Source: Pythium myriotylum | Lineage: Eukaryota > Oomycota > Peronosporomycetes > Pythiales > Pythiaceae | Length of the DNA stretch: 64,000 nucleotides | Assembly (NCBI GenBank): GCA_023091665.1 | Contig: JALJCQ010000031.1 | Span: 1 to 64,000, forward strand | Direction: 5' to 3' | Shown here: positions 43,470 to 55,474 of the stretch, piece after piece | How positions within the stretch are numbered: the first letter of the stretch is position 1 | Layout: the number at the start of each line of letters is the position of its first letter | Notes under the pieces: model-generated | Told to the model about the DNA's origin: nothing | The model's input: the letters and a program-made list of their open reading frames with translations, nothing else | The model's database searches: none | Made by a program: the position numbers and the translations under genes

Positions 43470-43844
43470 GAGTGGCAGGACGAGTTCGCGCACACTCGGT
43501 GGATGGCTAGGATGGTCGTCTGCTCCCCTACCAACGCGGCGAGAGTCGGGCCGTCTTCTCCGAATACGGACGCAGGCTTGCGGTCGTGTGATCTCAATTG
43601 ATAGCCGTCGCTGTGAGTTACGGGACGAATACTGCATTGTACGATTAGCCCGTTGGCCTTGAAGGCTCGTACTATTTCTATTGAGCGTGATACCGTGAGG
43701 TGAGCAGAAGGAAAACCCACCGCCGCGAGGCAGAGTGACCGATTTTGTGGCTCAGAAGAGTCCTCGGAGCCGCTGAGCCTCTACGAGGACTAATACAATG
43801 GGGATAGTCTGCATTTTAGTGGCTTGTCGCAGGCGGACCGTGGG

Positions 43845-44345
43845 GTCAATGAGGCAAGAAACTGAGTTCCACTTGGGTCTTGCATGGATTGAGGAGCCCA
43901 GAGTACGGAGAAGGAAGACGTTGCCTTTCTTCGAGAATGCGATTCACGGTGTTTACGGCTGTCAAGCAGTTCAAGTGATCTACGAAGGATCAGGCAGATC
44001 TGATTGGATGGCACGGCTCTTCAACACATCAACGTGTGGCTCATTCGAGTCTCTCTGTGGCTGTAGACGCGGGTGGACTTTATGATACTCCCCTTGTCTT
44101 CGTCATTCACCAAGATCTTTGCGACTGGTTCCCATCAACACCTTCATGAAGCCGTCCTTGGCGCCCCAACGATATTCCCCCCCCCCCCCCCCCCCCCCCC
44201 CCCACCACCACCACCACTATGCCTCTAGTCTCTGCTCACCACGAGATCGATCACTCTCGACTGCGATGACGGCTCTCGTCAGTCCACGCGAAAGCCGGAA
44301 GCTTGGATCACAGGGTATTCTGGTTGGTTGGCGGGAGAGTATGAG
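43845..44345. repeat. intergenic repeat modules A and B, last copy, with poly(C)
   Basis: Module A (43845-44080) and module B (44218-44345) are separated by a 27-base C run (44177-44203). The spacing order A-B-D-C matches the unit at 29.5-30.9 kb. Confidence 0.65.
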
Positions 44346-44944
44346 TACTCTCGTTAGTTGCAGCCTTGGCGGGCACGGCCCCTGATAGCGAGAGTACTCA
44401 TACTCCTCGAAATTCACCTCCGCCTCGCAAAACCGCCGACGAGGCTTGACCGGCCGCCAAGGCCGTCGACTTTCATTGCTCTCGCTCTCGTTCTCCCCGA
44501 CTCTTTCTTCTTTCGTGGGCGACCTCACATCTGGACGCACCACGCAGCAGAATCAAAGTCGCACCCGGAACTCCCATGAGCAATAGTGGATCACACCTGA
44601 TCACGGTCACCTCTGGTGCCGCGACTACTAAGGTGGAGCTGGAGCAGTCATTGTTGAACACCCGGACGGTAGCCCCATAGCCTTGGAACCTCTGCCGTTA
44701 AGGCCATCTAACCCCCCTCCCTGGCAATCAGGCTCCCCATCGAATGGTCCCGGGCAATGACGGACCTCCTTCCAGCAGGAGACCTTGCTAAGGCACACAA
44801 CTTCTTAGTAGTCCTGTTTAAAACCAGGCTCAGCTGGGAACAGGTTTCTCGAAGAGCAAGCCAAGCCGACTTCCAACGAAGCTGGAGTTTCTCAAGCTGA
44901 AACGAGTGAGGAAACGCCGGCAAGCGGAGGCCTGTGCTCACCTG

Positions 44945-45184
44945 GCGGAAGAGCCAACTGGTTGAGCTGGGGGAAACGAGTCGATGCGGCGAGCACGTGA
45001 GGCTCCGACGGTGGAGACTGTTCAAACTGAACGGGCTCTTCTCGGCGCTACGGCTCGGGTGAGGTGGCATTGTGGCTCTGCTCTCGCACGCAACAAGACC
45101 GATCCCGCTTCCGAACTGTTCAGTGATCTCGTCGCGTCTCGTTGCGCGGATCTTGTCGCAGCGATGCCTCCTACAGACGAGGAA

Positions 45185-45262
<78 letters not shown>

Positions 45263-45410
45263 GGCTCGCTCTCCAACAAGCGAGAGAGTCAGCGTCGTTG
45301 TTGCTCTCTCGAGAGTCTCGGTCGTCCAGACATCGACGCGACCTCGCTCTGCTTCCGTCGACGCGACCTCGCTCTGCTTCCGTCGACGCGACGACTTGCA
45401 GCACTTGATC
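44945..45410. repeat. intergenic repeat module D-C, copy 5, with 72-bp CT microsatellite
   Basis: CT tract 45188-45259, followed by GCCGGCTCG as in the other copies, and then a short direct repeat (CGACGCGACCTCGCTCTGCTTC, twice near 45335-45385). Confidence 0.65.
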
Positions 45411-45732
45411 CGCCCATGCACGAGCGGCACACTATCCATCGAGCCTCTTCCACCAACGGAGCCAGTCACTTCGGAAAGCAGACAAGTCACGTGGACCCCT
45501 AGGTACATCCTGTATCCCTCCTTCCTCAGTTACCCCTCTCCCAATCTATATCGGCATCATCAGTTCGGTTCGTACCACGTCAACCGCGTGACGACCACCG
45601 AAACCTCGTCTCGGTTCGTACCCTGTTCCTAACCTCCCATCCGTTCCTATCAGTTGCCGTGACCATCACTCTGCGCTTTCCCCTTTCCAACCATCAACGC
45701 TTCCTCCATCCTCCTCACCATCACCGGGACCC

Positions 45733-47731
45733 ATGGGCTCCCCTGCGCGCGCCGAGTACGCGTCTATCTTCTCGCTTTAGTCCGCGTCTTAGTCCGCGTC
45801 TAACCGCTCTCTTTAGACGCCTGCGTCCTCGCCGCCTCGAGCCCGACACGCTCGCCTACCTCCAGGAGGCCTCGGCCTCGCTCTCTTCCTCCTCCTCGCT
45901 CGACGACGACGCGCCGCTGCTGCTCGCCAACGTGCTCCACGAGCTCGCGCCGCGCGCCGCCTCCGCCGCCTCCGACCGCCACGCCGCCGCGCTGCTCGAG
46001 CGCCTGCTGCCTCGTCTCACGTCCCTCCAGCTCCGCTTCTTGCTCTTCAAGATGGAAGGCTACTTCTCCCACCTCTGGACCAACCGCTACTCGTCCCACG
46101 TGCTCCAGCACGTGCTCGCGCGCGCCGCCGCCGTCGTCGCCGAGGAGCTACAGCCTCAAAACGACGAAAAAGACGAAGAAGAAGACGAGCGGCTCGCCGG
46201 CACGCCGGCCATGAGCGAGCTCGTGGTCAACATGGCCAGCGAGGTCGAGCACGAGTGGCTCTCGCTGCTCAACGACGTGAGCGCGAGCCACGTGCTGCGC
46301 TCGCTGCTCGCGCTGCTCGCCGGGCGCGCGCTCGCGGCCGACAAGCGCGGCAAGAAGGCCAAGCACCGCGTCCTGGCCTTTGGCGCGGCGAGCGACGTGC
46401 TGCCCGTGCCCGCGAGCTTCGAGGCGCTCTTTGCGCGCATCCTGCGCGCGTTCCGCGCCGCGCCCACGCAGCAGATGCTCGCGCTCATGTTCGACGCCAA
46501 CGCCGGCCCGCTGCTCGCGGCGGCGCTGCGCCTCGCGCCGCCCAAGCCCGCCCACAAGCTCGCGCAGCACGTGCTCCAGTGGCGCGACGAGCAGGCCAGC
46601 GTGCAGACCTTTTTCGACTATGCCGGCGACGCCGTCACGAGCCACTTTCTCGAGGCGCTCTTCGAGACCGTGAGCGACGAGTTCTTTGCCGCCATCTACC
46701 GACGCTGTCTCCAGGGCAAGCTGCTCGAGTTCGCCGAGCACAACATCGCCAACTACGTCGTGCAGAACGCGATCCAGCGCATGCGCGACCCCGAGCTCGC
46801 GCGCCTCGTGCTCGACGAGCTCGACGGCGCGCTCTGGACGCTGCTCAGCAAGCAGCGCGCCGGCGTCGTCTGGCGGCTCGTGGAAATGTGTCGCCGCGTC
46901 GACACCCACACGCAAGAGATCTTCACGGCCGTGGTCGACGCTGTCAAGAAGCAAGAAAGCAAAAAGCCCGAGGCCGCGCGCAAGGACGTCGTGCCGGCGC
47001 TGCTCGCGCTGCAGCTCTCCACGGGCACGGGCGCCAACAAGGTCCACCTCAACGTGCTCGGCGCCAAGATCCTCGCCGAGCTGCTCGCGTTCGAGTACTC
47101 CGAGTCCATGGAGCCGCTCTACCGCGGCATCTTGAGCTTCAACACGGCGCAGCTGCTCGCGCTCGCGACCGACTCGACCGGAAGTCGCTGCGTGGTCGAG
47201 CCCATCTGGGAGAGCGAGGACGCCGAGCGCGCGTGGGTGCGCCAGGAGCTCTTCGCCAAGTTTGTCGGCAAGTTTGGCGAGCTCGCGCTCGACCGCCTGG
47301 GTGCGTTCTCGGTCATCAAGTGCTACGAGCGGCTCGCGCTCCAGGACAAGGCTACGGTCGCCCAGGAGCTGCTGGCCGTGGAAGGCAAGCTGAGCGGCAG
47401 CCACTTTGCGCAGCTCGTGATGAACACGGTGCATCTCTACGAGTTTCGCAACAACCGCGAGAAGTGGGAAGCGCTCTACGAGAAGAAAGACAAGCTCGTC
47501 GACATGTTTAAAGACGTCGTGGGCGACGAGGACGCCGTCGAGACGTCCGCCAAGAAGACCAAGAAGCCCAAGCGCAGCAAGACGAGCGAGGAGTCCGACA
47601 AGCCCAGCAAACGCAAGCAGGCCCCCCATGACACGAGCGAGGACATCGCGGCCATCATGGGCGCGCTGCGTGGGTCCGCAGACGCCAAGAAGGCCAAGAA
47701 GAAGGCCAAGAAGCAGCGTCGCGACGACTGA
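45733..47731 (+). CDS. NOP9: NOP9-like pumilio-repeat nucleolar protein
   Basis: Two exons: 45733-45755 and 45817-47731, about 645 aa. The 61-bp intron has a GT start and a CTAAC branch-point-like motif just before its AG; it restores frame into RLRPRRLEPDTLAYLQ. The protein is a chain of helical pumilio/PUF-type repeats, visible as SSHVLQHVL, SHVLRSLLAL, NYVVQNAIQRM, SRCVVEPIW and SHFAQLVMNTVHLY, arranged as in yeast Nop9, with a Lys-rich C-terminus (KKAKKKAKKQRRDD) typical of nucleolar proteins. Nop9 binds pre-18S rRNA and helps 40S maturation. A longer intronless start at 45659 is possible but gives a poor N-terminus. Convergent with the next gene, 112 bp apart. Confidence 0.85.
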
Positions 47732-47843
47732 GAAGTGCCCACGCCCAGAGAACCTGTTAAATATATTCATCTCTACAGTCTACGAGGCTATCGTAAGGGG
47801 TTCTCCCGGAAAAAAAGAAGAGGGGAAAAGGAGGCTCACAGGC

Positions 47844-50314
47844 TCACCGACGCGTGCGTGCGTACACGAGCCGGAAGCCGCCGAGCCGACGCCAGGCCGT
47901 GGCTGCCGAGGGCTGCATGCCCGGTGGGCCGGCGTTCGTGAGCATGGGCAGCGAGATGGGGCCGGGCTGCCGCACGAAGACGCGGTTGACCATCTTCATC
48001 TTGGCGCCGACCGTGCGCTCGGGCATGAACTGGAGGTCTTCGTGCGGGAAGCTCGCGTTCGAGATGGTCTCGAGCACCTCGCCGTTGACGAAGAGCCGTT
48101 GCTGCTTCCAGCACTCGATGCGCATGCGCACGTGGTACGATCTCGCGCCGGGCATGCGCGACCAGCGGAACGTCTCGAGGTAGACAATGAGCCGCTCGGG
48201 CGACTCGAAGCGTGTCGACGCGATGTAGTCGCCGTCGGCACCTTCGCCCATGGCCGTGGACCACCCGTGGGGCGTGAACCGGAAGACGCGGCTCTTGCCG
48301 TCGAGCACGAGCTTCATGGCGTCGAGCTGCGCGGTCGCGAACGCGGCTCGCGACGAGAGCGAGAGCGTGCGTTGCTCGAGCTGCAGCGTCACGTGGACGC
48401 GCGTGAGCTGCGTCATGGCGTCGAGCACGGCGAGCAGCGAGAGGCCGTCCGGGTGGGCGGCGTCCTGGGGCTTCCACGAGGTCTCTTCGACGTCGAGCAC
48501 CCAGTCTCCGTTCCACGCACGCTCCACGGGGTTGAGCGGCACGGGCGCCAGCGGCGGCCTCGCCACGCCCGGCGCGGCGTGTGCTGGTATTGCTGTTGTC
48601 GTCGTCGTCGTCGTTGATGGAGGTGGTGGTGGCAGGATCGGTCCGGCAGTCGATACTGACGGCGAGACTCCACTGCTCGCAGCTTGTCGCTGGCGCTTCT
48701 TGGCGGCCGACGAGAACGCGATGAACGAGTCTCGCATCTGCGCGACGAAGGCGCGCCAGCCGAGGAAGCCGTGCTCGCCGAGGATCTGGCGCACCATGGG
48801 GCGCTTGGGGTGGAAGAGTTCGTGCGTGTAGACGGCGGCGATGATCTCTTCGGCGGCGTTGGCGAGCGAGCGCAGCGGGCTGGGCGCGAAGACGTCGCGG
48901 TTGAGCTGCGCCTCGAGCTCGACGATCCACGTGAGGAAGGCGGCGCGCAGGCGGCTCTTGTCGGTCACGGCGTCGGCGTGGCGCTGCACAAAGTCTCGGG
49001 TCCACGCGCGCGTGGGCTCGGCGAAGAACCACGAGGCGGCGTGGGCCATGGCGCGCAGCAGCGCCTCGAGCTCGCGCGAGAGCACGGGCGGCGGCGCGCC
49101 CCGGTGGCGGCTCGTGGGCTGCGTCTGCGCGTGCTCGAGCAGCACGCGCGCGAACGCGTTGAGCTTCTCGAGCCGCGCGTCGGCCAGCGGCTCGAGCACG
49201 CCGTGGTTGAGCGTGTGCACGAGCTCGTCCACGAAGAGCGCGTAGTAGTCGAGCGGCGTCCACTGCACGAAGTAGAACACGAGCGCGAGGTTCTTGGAGA
49301 CCGTGACGAGCGCCGTGTGCGCGTGTTCCCAGAGCACGCGGTCTTCGAAGAGCTCGAGCGGCGACGCCGTGCGCAGCGTCACCGCCACGGAGGCCGTCGA
49401 GGGCACGCCCTGAGACGAGGCAGGCACGCCGCGACGGCGCGCGCGCTTGCCCGTGGCGTCGCCGGCGTCGAGCAGCTCGCGCTTGGCGGCGTGGTCGTGC
49501 TCCATCGAGGGCGACGGCTCGCGCGGCGCCGCGTCGGCCTTGCCCAACGTTGGCGTTGGCGTCGGTACTCCCAACGTTGGCGCCAACGCGCCTAGTGCGT
49601 CCGAGGGCGCGCGGCGGTACGAGATGACGGTGAACTCGGGCGAGGCGACGACGCCGAGCACGCGCAGCGCGTCGGGCGCGTGCTTCTCGAAGACGTAGGC
49701 CTTGAGCACGTGGCGCATGAGGCGCTGCGCCTTGTTGGCGCCCGACTCCCAGTCGTAGTACCACCGCGAGTAGACCTTGCCGTTGAGTTGGTAGACCAGC
49801 GTGGCGTCCGTGACGGCGGCCGCGACGCGCCGCATGGCCGACGCCAACGCGGACGCGCGCTCTTTCAGCCCGGGGATCCACCGGCCCTCGGGGTTCTCTT
49901 CGCCCTGCGTGTCGCGCACGAGCGCCGCGGACGGCAGCACGTCGCCGACCCGCAGCCCGTCGTCCGTCGAGCACTCGAAGCGCGCGAAGAGGAAGACGCT
50001 CTCGGCCAGCTTGGCGCGCGGCGTGCTGGAGGGTTCGGTCTGCACGAGCACGTGGAGCGACGAGCCGCAGTAGCTGCGCTCGATGTGGTTCGGGCAGCAG
50101 TGCGGAAAGCAACTAAAGAAAAAAATGAGGCCCCCCGCGCTTTTTTGTTTTTTTGTTGGGAGGGAACGCACCGGAGGATCTTGAGCCCCTTGGTGCGGTT
50201 GCTGCGCTTGTACTCGGGCAGGAAGAGCTCGCCGTGGTCGCACTCGAGGCGGCAGAACGAGAGCGACTCGACGCGGATGCCCGCGTCCGCGGGGGGCGTC
50301 GCTGGCGAGGCCAT
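47844..50314 (-). CDS. uncharacterised 803-aa protein
   Basis: Two exons, 50172-50314 and 47844-50112, with a 59-bp intron (GTGCGT...CTTTAG) that joins ...KGLKILR to CFPHCCPNHIERSYCG in frame. The N-terminus is Cys/His-rich (FCRLECDHG, CFPHCCPNH), suggesting metal binding. The middle is long and helical with Ala/Arg/Glu content. After a Ser/Pro/Thr linker with a Thr run, the C-terminal ~200 residues form a beta-rich region (WNGDWVLDVEETSWKP... LYVNGEV-like strands) ending at VYARTRR. I do not recognise the family; it looks like an oomycete-conserved orphan. No signal peptide. The opposite strand is open by G/C bias only. Confidence 0.7.
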
Positions 50315-52273
50315 GGTGGCGGCGGCGCGGTAGGTTTCGTTGTTCGATCTCCAACCGGTGCTTGTGCGCCGGCGCCCAAAGGAGACCAACGAGTTGTGTG
50401 GGGAAGGCGCGCCGCTGTTTAAAACACCCGTTCTCGCGGATGGGATGGAACGGGACAACTGTGAAAACGGAAAGGTGGACAAGTGGAGAGAACCTGCAAC
50501 CCTAGTCCGCCCTTGCGTCGCGACACCATTGGCGCACGTGACGCCGAGCGCCTGCCATCGATGATAAACTCGTTGAACTCGATCTACCCCTACCCGCTGT
50601 GAAGTGACCACATAGAAGTCCAGGGCGTCCAACCCAGTCCTCCACAGTCCAAGGCTCGTGACGACCACAAACCGGGCCGAGGAGAGTGACCACGATGTCT
50701 TCGGTCGGCGCGAATGGCGCACGAGGATCCTTGAGGTCGAGGGCGGTGGTGGACGTAAACGTCTAGCGAGCCCGTCCGTCCGGCGGACGTTGGGGGCCGG
50801 GCCCCCCGCGCCTCGCAGCTGCGCGTCGCATCCATCACTTGATGACGCGGGCGGACGCGGGGCCTCCCCTTTCCGTCCCTCGCGTCAGTTGCGTTGCGAT
50901 GCGTCGCCAATTGTAGAGTTTTTTTTTTTTTTTTTGGACCGAAGACTCTTCACTGGACGTGGATGAGTAGCGAGCATGGCGCAGCAAACAACCAGACCGA
51001 GATCTGAGCGATCGGCGCCGCGGGCCCTGCCCCTCGTCGCATGCCTCGTCTGCCGTCCCCGGCCGTCCGGGTAATGTATCCAGGCGTCGCTTGTCCACCC
51101 ATCGGACTGCAGGACCACTGGGGCTTCTGGGTCCGCGGGAGTGTGGCACTGGACCTCTTCCGTCAGCAATCACTGGACCGTTGCGGACGCACGTAGGGCA
51201 GAAGAGCAGGGAAGGAAGGTCCGGAACTGGCCAGCGGCTCTCGGATCCGGGAGAGAGAGACCCCATGGCGTGCCAGTGTTCCTAATATAATAGTGGCGGT
51301 CTCCCGAGATTATTACAGCGGATCCGTGTATCCTCTCGAATGGTGTACACGCACGCGACTATGGCCATCAAGGACGGGATGGGGGGGAACATCTCGTCGC
51401 GAGATACGTTCCCAGGGCTCCGCTGGACGTCTGCTTCTGAGCAGATAACTCGGCGTGGTATCTTTGCGACCGCAATCCGGGACGGTGGATAGGTCTCGGC
51501 CGTTGCCTCCGGACAACGTTCCACGACGAGGCAACCCGATGCGTAATCTGCGACTCATCGCGGGAAATCCAGTTGAGCGTTGCGTCCGGGGATTTGTGTC
51601 GCGGATTTGCCGCGCAGTTCTCTGGACTGGCGTTTTGTCTTGTCGTTTTTTTTGGGCTTTTCGCATTGCGGACGCCCACGAAGTGATTTGCGATACAAGC
51701 CACAGAGACCATCTAAATTACATTTTCCGGCGCGTGTTTGCGCCGCGGAGACTCAGCCGCGTCAACTGATCCCAGGCAGCCTGATCCGGAGTGATCGGGC
51801 GAATGGATTCCGCCGCGCGAAGCGCACGCCACGGCGGCGTCGGAAGAGGCTGCCGCTTCTCTCGCTTGAGGTCGTCCAGCGACGCGCGCAATCTTCGTTG
51901 GATCGGCACGCGCGTCCCAAGACGACTAGACCGGGCGCCGATTGCCTTCCGCGTCGATTATAATCTGGACTCTGCCTCTCCACCGAGACACCCGCGACCG
52001 AGTCCATCGTCGCCGACGCTCGATCAGTAGGTATGTAGTAGGTAGTAGTAAGTAGTAGTAGTAGTGCATATTACTACTGCGGTCGGTGATCTAGTTCGCA
52101 GCCATCGATGGGCCCGAGAACAAAAACCAAAAAAATATCTCTGTCCAACGTAACCCATGGAGATGTCCACCATGGGGCGCGTGTGTGTGGACTACTGTGT
52201 GTCTCGCACTAAGTACGAGGTTTCCTCGGCGGCCTAATTTCTTCCTTGACCCTCATTCGAGCAAGCGGCGACC
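50315..52273. other. long intergenic region
   Basis: Nearly 2 kb separate the 803-aa gene and CHMP2. It has a poly(T) run (50918-50936) and a TAGTAG simple repeat (about 52026-52064). No gene, tRNA or transposon terminus was recognised. Confidence 0.5.
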
Positions 52274-53042
52274 ATGGGGAATGTGCTCGGGCAGAAGAAG
52301 ACGCTGAAGGAGCAGCTGCGCGAGAACAAGCGCGAGATCAACCGCGCGATCCGCGAGCTGGACCGCGAGCGCATGAACCTGCAGAACCAGGAGAAGAAGC
52401 TCATCATCGAGATCAAGAAGATGGCCAAGGAGGGCCAGATCGCGTCGGTCAAGATCATGGCCAAGGACCTCGTGCGCACGCGGCAGCACATCACCAAGTT
52501 CTACACCATGCGCTCGCAGCTGCAGGCCGTGTCGCTGCGCATGGAGGTGCGTTCGCTGGAGGGCCCCACAAGAGGAGGAGGAAGAGGAATATTGAGATGC
52601 GAGTGTTGTGTTGTAGACGGCCAAGTCGGCCGAGGCCATGACGACGGCGCTGCAGGGCACGACCAAGGCGCTGCAGGCCATGGCCAAGACCATGAACCTC
52701 CCGCGGCTCAACAAGATCATGATGGAGTACACCAAGGAGAGCGAGAAGATGGAGATGCAGCAGGAGATGATCGGCGAGACCATCGACGACGTCATGGACG
52801 CCGACCAGGACGAGGAAGAAGAAGACAAGATCGTCGGACAGGTGCTCGACGAGATCGGCATCGACCTCACGGGCGCCGTGCCCGAGGCGCCCGTGGGCCG
52901 CGCGCAGCCCGTCGCCGCGCCGGCGGCGCCGGCCGCCGCCACGGCCTTGCCACCTGCACCGGTCGCGGCAGGCGGCAGCGACGCGTCCGACTCGGCCATG
53001 AGCGAGCTAGAAGCGCGATTGAACAACCTGCGTCGGTCCTAA
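52274..53042 (+). CDS. CHMP2: ESCRT-III subunit CHMP2/Vps2
   Basis: Exons 52274-52546 and 52617-53042 with a 70-bp intron (GTGCGT...TGTAG), giving 232 aa. It starts with the charged helix typical of ESCRT-III (KKTLKEQLRENKREINRAIRELDRER in part), continues with the second helix region and MMEYTKESEKMEMQQEMIGETIDDVMD, and ends after an Ala/Pro linker with a MIT-interacting motif (MSELEARLNNLRRS). CHMP2 polymerises with CHMP3/CHMP4 for endosomal budding, cytokinesis and membrane repair, and recruits VPS4 through the MIM. MGNVLG at the start also fits an N-myristoylation context. Confidence 0.92.
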
Positions 53043-53158
53043 ACGCCCGTCGCTAAACGCGCCTCCCCTCTTCCCTCAGTGTGTAGTACCCCCCGAAAGA
53101 AAAGCCACGGAAAAAGAAGAAGAAAATGCCGATATATAGCTTGTCTGACGCTACGCGC

Positions 53159-53797
53159 TTACATGTCGGGGATGATGAGCAGGTTCTTGGGGATGAGGTT
53201 GAACTGCGTGGAGAACGAGACGAAGCGGTGGCAGAGGAAGGTCTCGTCTTCGAACTCGCGGAAGATCTCCGGGTGGTGGAAGTACGTGTGCGAGAAGATG
53301 CGGTAGAGCCGTCGCGCGACCGACTGGAAGTACTGCGTGGCGTTCGAAGTGACCGAGACCCGCGAGGGGAACACGCGGCTGCTCGTGAGCAGCGTGTTGA
53401 CGTTGTCCATGGTGTGGATGATGTACTCGAAGGCGCAGCACTCTTTCGGCGCCTTGTGCGCCGCGCAGAGGAAGACCCAGTCGTCCGTGGCCTTCATGGC
53501 CGCGCAGCTCTCGCGCGTGCACTTGCCGTCGAGGTGCGCCACGAGCATGTTGAGCTCCTTCATCATCTGCCGCAGGTGCTCGTACTGCCACAGGTACGTG
53601 TCTTGGTCGTCGGGCACCGTGAAGAGCTTGGCGAGCGCCGTCGGGTCGGCGCGCAGCGACCGCTGGATGAGCTGCTCGACCTGGAAGGGCCCGCCGGCGT
53701 CCGCGGCCTTGGCGGCGGCGGCGCCGCGCGCCTCCCACGCGAAGAACTCGTCGTTGCGCGAGCCCGGCGCGTTGCGCCCCACGAGCGACGAGCTCAT
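53159..53797 (-). CDS. MOB4: MOB4/phocein-type MOB kinase activator
   Basis: 212 aa, intronless. MOB fold: DQDTYLWQYEHLRQ, zinc ligands in CTRESC and the later FSHTYFHHPEIF, and a C-terminal HRFVSFSTQFNLIPKNLLIIP that matches the phocein subgroup rather than MOB1. Phocein is a core subunit of the STRIPAK phosphatase complex linking PP2A and germinal-centre kinases. Convergent with CHMP2, 116 bp between stops. Confidence 0.88.
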   Translation of the reverse strand: MSSSLVGRNAPGSRNDEFFAWEARGAAAAKAADAGGPFQVEQLIQRSLRADPTALAKLFTVPDDQDTYLWQYEHLRQMMKELNMLVAHLDGKCTRESCAAMKATDDWVFLCAAHKAPKECCAFEYIIHTMDNVNTLLTSSRVFPSRVSVTSNATQYFQSVARRLYRIFSHTYFHHPEIFREFEDETFLCHRFVSFSTQFNLIPKNLLIIPDM

Positions 53798-54315
53798 CGT
53801 TCGCTGATGAGGGAGGGGGACTGCTGTATTCTCGGCGGCCGACTGGCTCGATCTACTGAGATAAGGAGATAGAGCACCTCGAAAGAGTGACCTTCAACCT
53901 GGACCTTGCAGAAATGACGTATCCCGAGTGTATTAGAACAGAGGTTTATACGGATGCACGCGATGGCATGGAGAGGAAGAGCCTCGTGGGAGTGGGAGGA
54001 GGGCGCCATGAGAGCTCGATTCATACCCAATGGTGCTTGTGGGGTGGGCCCGAGGATTGTGCGCGGGCTGAAGCCATTTTGGCGATACGTGATTGGCTGA
54101 AAAGCAGTGCAAACCGAGGCAACCCTACCCGCCGTAGCTCCTCGCCTCGAGCTCACCTTGGCGACAACTCCATCTCCGCAGCGACGGCGGACTCGGACAA
54201 TGGATTGCGCGGGCCTCTTGGCTCGCTGCGCTTCCTCGCTGCTTTGAAAATAAAAATTCCCCATTCGACGATCTTCCGACTCGAGACCTCGTGCTGTTGG
54301 TCGCTTTTTTTTTCG
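53798..54315. other. divergent intergenic region
   Basis: About 520 bp between two divergent starts. Short frames only; must hold both promoters. Confidence 0.5.
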
Positions 54316-55307
54316 ATGGCGAGTCGCCGTGTGCTGAGCTCGCTCGTCGCGAGCGTCTTGGCGTCGTCGTCCGATGCTCAGTTGGCGTTCGGATTCCACG
54401 ACGCAAGCGAGTACGCTCGCTACCAACGTACGTGGCTCGATAGCGAGCTTGTTGGGTCTCGGTGTTCGTCGCGGTTTTTGATATTGGATGTTGGATGTGC
54501 GTGTTTGCAGACAATCACGCGAGCAGCCAAGGCGGATCCAACGACGAGAGCGTCGGCAGCGAATCGGTGGTGGCAGCCGAGTCGGGGGCTGGCGGCTGGA
54601 TGACGATAGCCATCGTCGCGTGCTTGGTCGCGCTCGTCGTTATCGCGCTCTTCATTGACCGCGCTAAGCGAGCCAAGACGTCCACGTCCGGGCTTAGCGA
54701 GAGCTGCGTGGTCTCGACCAAGGCCAACGACACGGCTTACCAACAATCAGCCGAGTTGGCGAACATGGCGATGCAGAGATCAAGAGCATTTACTCGGCAC
54801 CAACTGCCATCCAAGCTCTCGGCTGTCGATGGGAGGAGCATCTCGATCCGCCCAGGCACGAACCTGCATCCCACGACAGCCATTCCTACAACCACCAGCC
54901 AACCGCACTTGCCTCGCACACCCACGATGCCACCGCCTTCCCAGCGAGAGACTCGCGTGGGATTTCGCTTTGCAGAGCAAGCCCCTCGGTTCGTGACCCC
55001 GGATCTTCTCGGCGGAGCTCCGCAGACGATGGCTCCAAGCGCGCCACCGGCGATCCAGAGGCCTAGTGAGTACTCGCCCGCTGTGCCGGAGCACAAGTCG
55101 ACGCGCCGCATGTCGATGACGTCGCTACTGGCTCGTCACACGGAAGATCTCTTAGCCTCCTTCAAGCCATCGCAGCCAGCGTCGCCCTCGACGCCGCCGC
55201 AACCGTTCACGCCACACTCGCCGGCGGAGAGCCCAGGTCGTTCAATTGGAGGTTCTCGCGACTCGGTGTTCCCTCGTAGCGATGGGAAGTCCATGGTCGC
55301 GATGTAA
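54316..55307 (+). CDS. single-pass membrane protein with disordered cytoplasmic tail
   Basis: Exons 54316-54427 and 54511-55307; the 83-bp intron (GTACGT...TTTGCAG) is phase 1 and yields 302 aa. A signal peptide-like N-terminus (MASRRVLSSLVASVLASSSDA) is followed by a short Ser/Gly ectodomain, one transmembrane helix (MTIAIVACLVALVVIALFI) with a basic stop-transfer (DRAKRAK), then a ~220-residue Ser/Pro/Thr-rich tail with many SP/TP sites. No enzymatic domain. Probably a type I membrane protein; function unknown. Similar layout to the gene at 58001-58995. Confidence 0.75.
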
Positions 55308-55474
55308 TAGGGACTGCTCACTGTGTGAAGGGAGGAACTGGAGCTGCTTTGGCTCCTTTTCGGTCATTGCCTCCCACTGCATTCCAAAGTTGGCTTTGCC
55401 TATCTACCAATATGTGTCGTCTACTGTTGTTTTGCTATCGTTTTCGTCAGTTCAATGTCCTCCCCCTACGTTTC

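Noticed and set aside
46148..47770. 540-codon open frame antisense to NOP9
   Set aside because: Explained by G/C third-position bias of the NOP9 codons; no folded-protein features.
47836..50112. 758-codon alternative frame over the 803-aa gene
   Set aside because: Extremely Arg/Ala-rich out-of-frame translation; the other frame has a balanced composition and a splice junction that fits.
50835..51963. Several overlapping 80-140-codon frames in the 50.3-52.3 kb gap
   Set aside because: Open on both strands at once, no start context, no domain; judged non-coding.
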